Of a stretch of DNA of 5,474 bases, positions 5,289-5,474 are shown piece by piece. Below the pieces are notes generated by a model. The model saw nothing but the letters and a program-made list of their open reading frames with translations, ran no database searches and was not told the DNA's origin. The stretch lies in the NCBI GenBank assembly GCA_002384315.1, contig DGBL01000207.1, positions 1-5,474 of the forward strand, in the 5' to 3' direction. The stretch is from Micrococcaceae bacterium UBA4005 (GTDB lineage Bacteria > Actinomycetota > Actinomycetes > Actinomycetales > Micrococcaceae). Each line of letters begins with the position of its first letter. Within the stretch, counting starts at the first letter, position 1. A program made the translations under genes and the position numbers.

Positions 5289-5474
5289 GCAACGTCCCGT
5301 AGGCCCGCAGGAGCGTCTTTCGGCGACCGGTCCTTGGACTTCGTCTTTGTCTTTGCGGCAAGGGCGTGCGCTGGGACCATCGCACGGAGCCGTTCACCCA
5401 GGATGAGAGGTTGGCTTCCGGCCTGGATGGCGAGCACCCCCTCCATCAGCAGGTTCATCTGCGCAAGTTCAAGT
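5285..5474 (-). CDS. motA: Flagellar motor stator protein MotA, C-terminal end (gene begins past the right edge)
   Basis: Only the last 62 residues are present. They begin LELAQMNLLMEGVLAIQAGS and continue QPLILGERLRAMVP, which matches the cytoplasmic C-terminal segment of MotA (the common form is close to LLMEGILAIQ-G-NPR-L---L). After this comes a Lys-rich tail (AAKTKTKSKDRSPKDAPAGL) of about 25 residues, probably disordered. The membrane helices, the power-stroke loop with its charged residues facing FliG, and the start lie outside the window. The TGA overlaps the motB ATG by 4 nt, the standard motAB arrangement. The call is supported both by the sequence and by motB following directly. 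Confidence 0.92.
   Translation of the reverse strand, partial: LELAQMNLLMEGVLAIQAGSQPLILGERLRAMVPAHALAAKTKTKSKDRSPKDAPAGLRDVA

Overview
This window is a densely packed piece of a flagellar gene cluster, and every gene is read from the minus strand. From right to left, in transcription order, it holds the 3' end of motA, then complete motB, fliM, fliN, fliO, fliP, fliQ and fliR, and the 5' part of flhB, which runs off the left end. Base composition is roughly 60% G+C by eye. The order motA-motB-(fliL)-fliM-fliN-fliO-fliP-fliQ-fliR-flhB, and proteins rich in Ala, Gly and Val, fit a motile high-GC Gram-positive (Actinomycetota). An Arthrobacter-like member of the Micrococcales is my best guess; that placement is inference from layout and style, not from a marker gene.

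Right part (about 4494-5474): motA and motB encode the stator, the membrane ion channel that drives rotation and is anchored to the wall by MotB. Middle (2758-4403): fliM and fliN encode the rotor/switch (C-ring) proteins. Left part (1-2757): fliO, fliP, fliQ, fliR and flhB encode the membrane part of the flagellar type III export apparatus. FliP, FliQ and FliR form the export gate, FlhB wraps the gate and controls substrate switching, and FliO assists FliP assembly. flhA would be expected next, beyond the left end.

Neighbouring genes overlap by 1 or 4 nt, abut exactly, or are 2 nt apart, which indicates one polycistronic mRNA with translational coupling. The single exception is a 90-nt gap between motB and fliM. 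It lies where related clusters usually carry fliL, and it contains a clean hairpin. Total coding coverage is about 98%. No RNA genes, mobile elements, CRISPR arrays or origins were seen, and no intrinsic terminator was recognised.

I found no wholly new system. The points worth a second look are these: a FliM with no N-terminal CheY-P-binding peptide and no room in frame to encode one; a FliN with a long FliY-like N-terminal region; the missing fliL and the hairpin in its place; and a MotB whose peptidoglycan-binding loop has Ala where Asp is usual.
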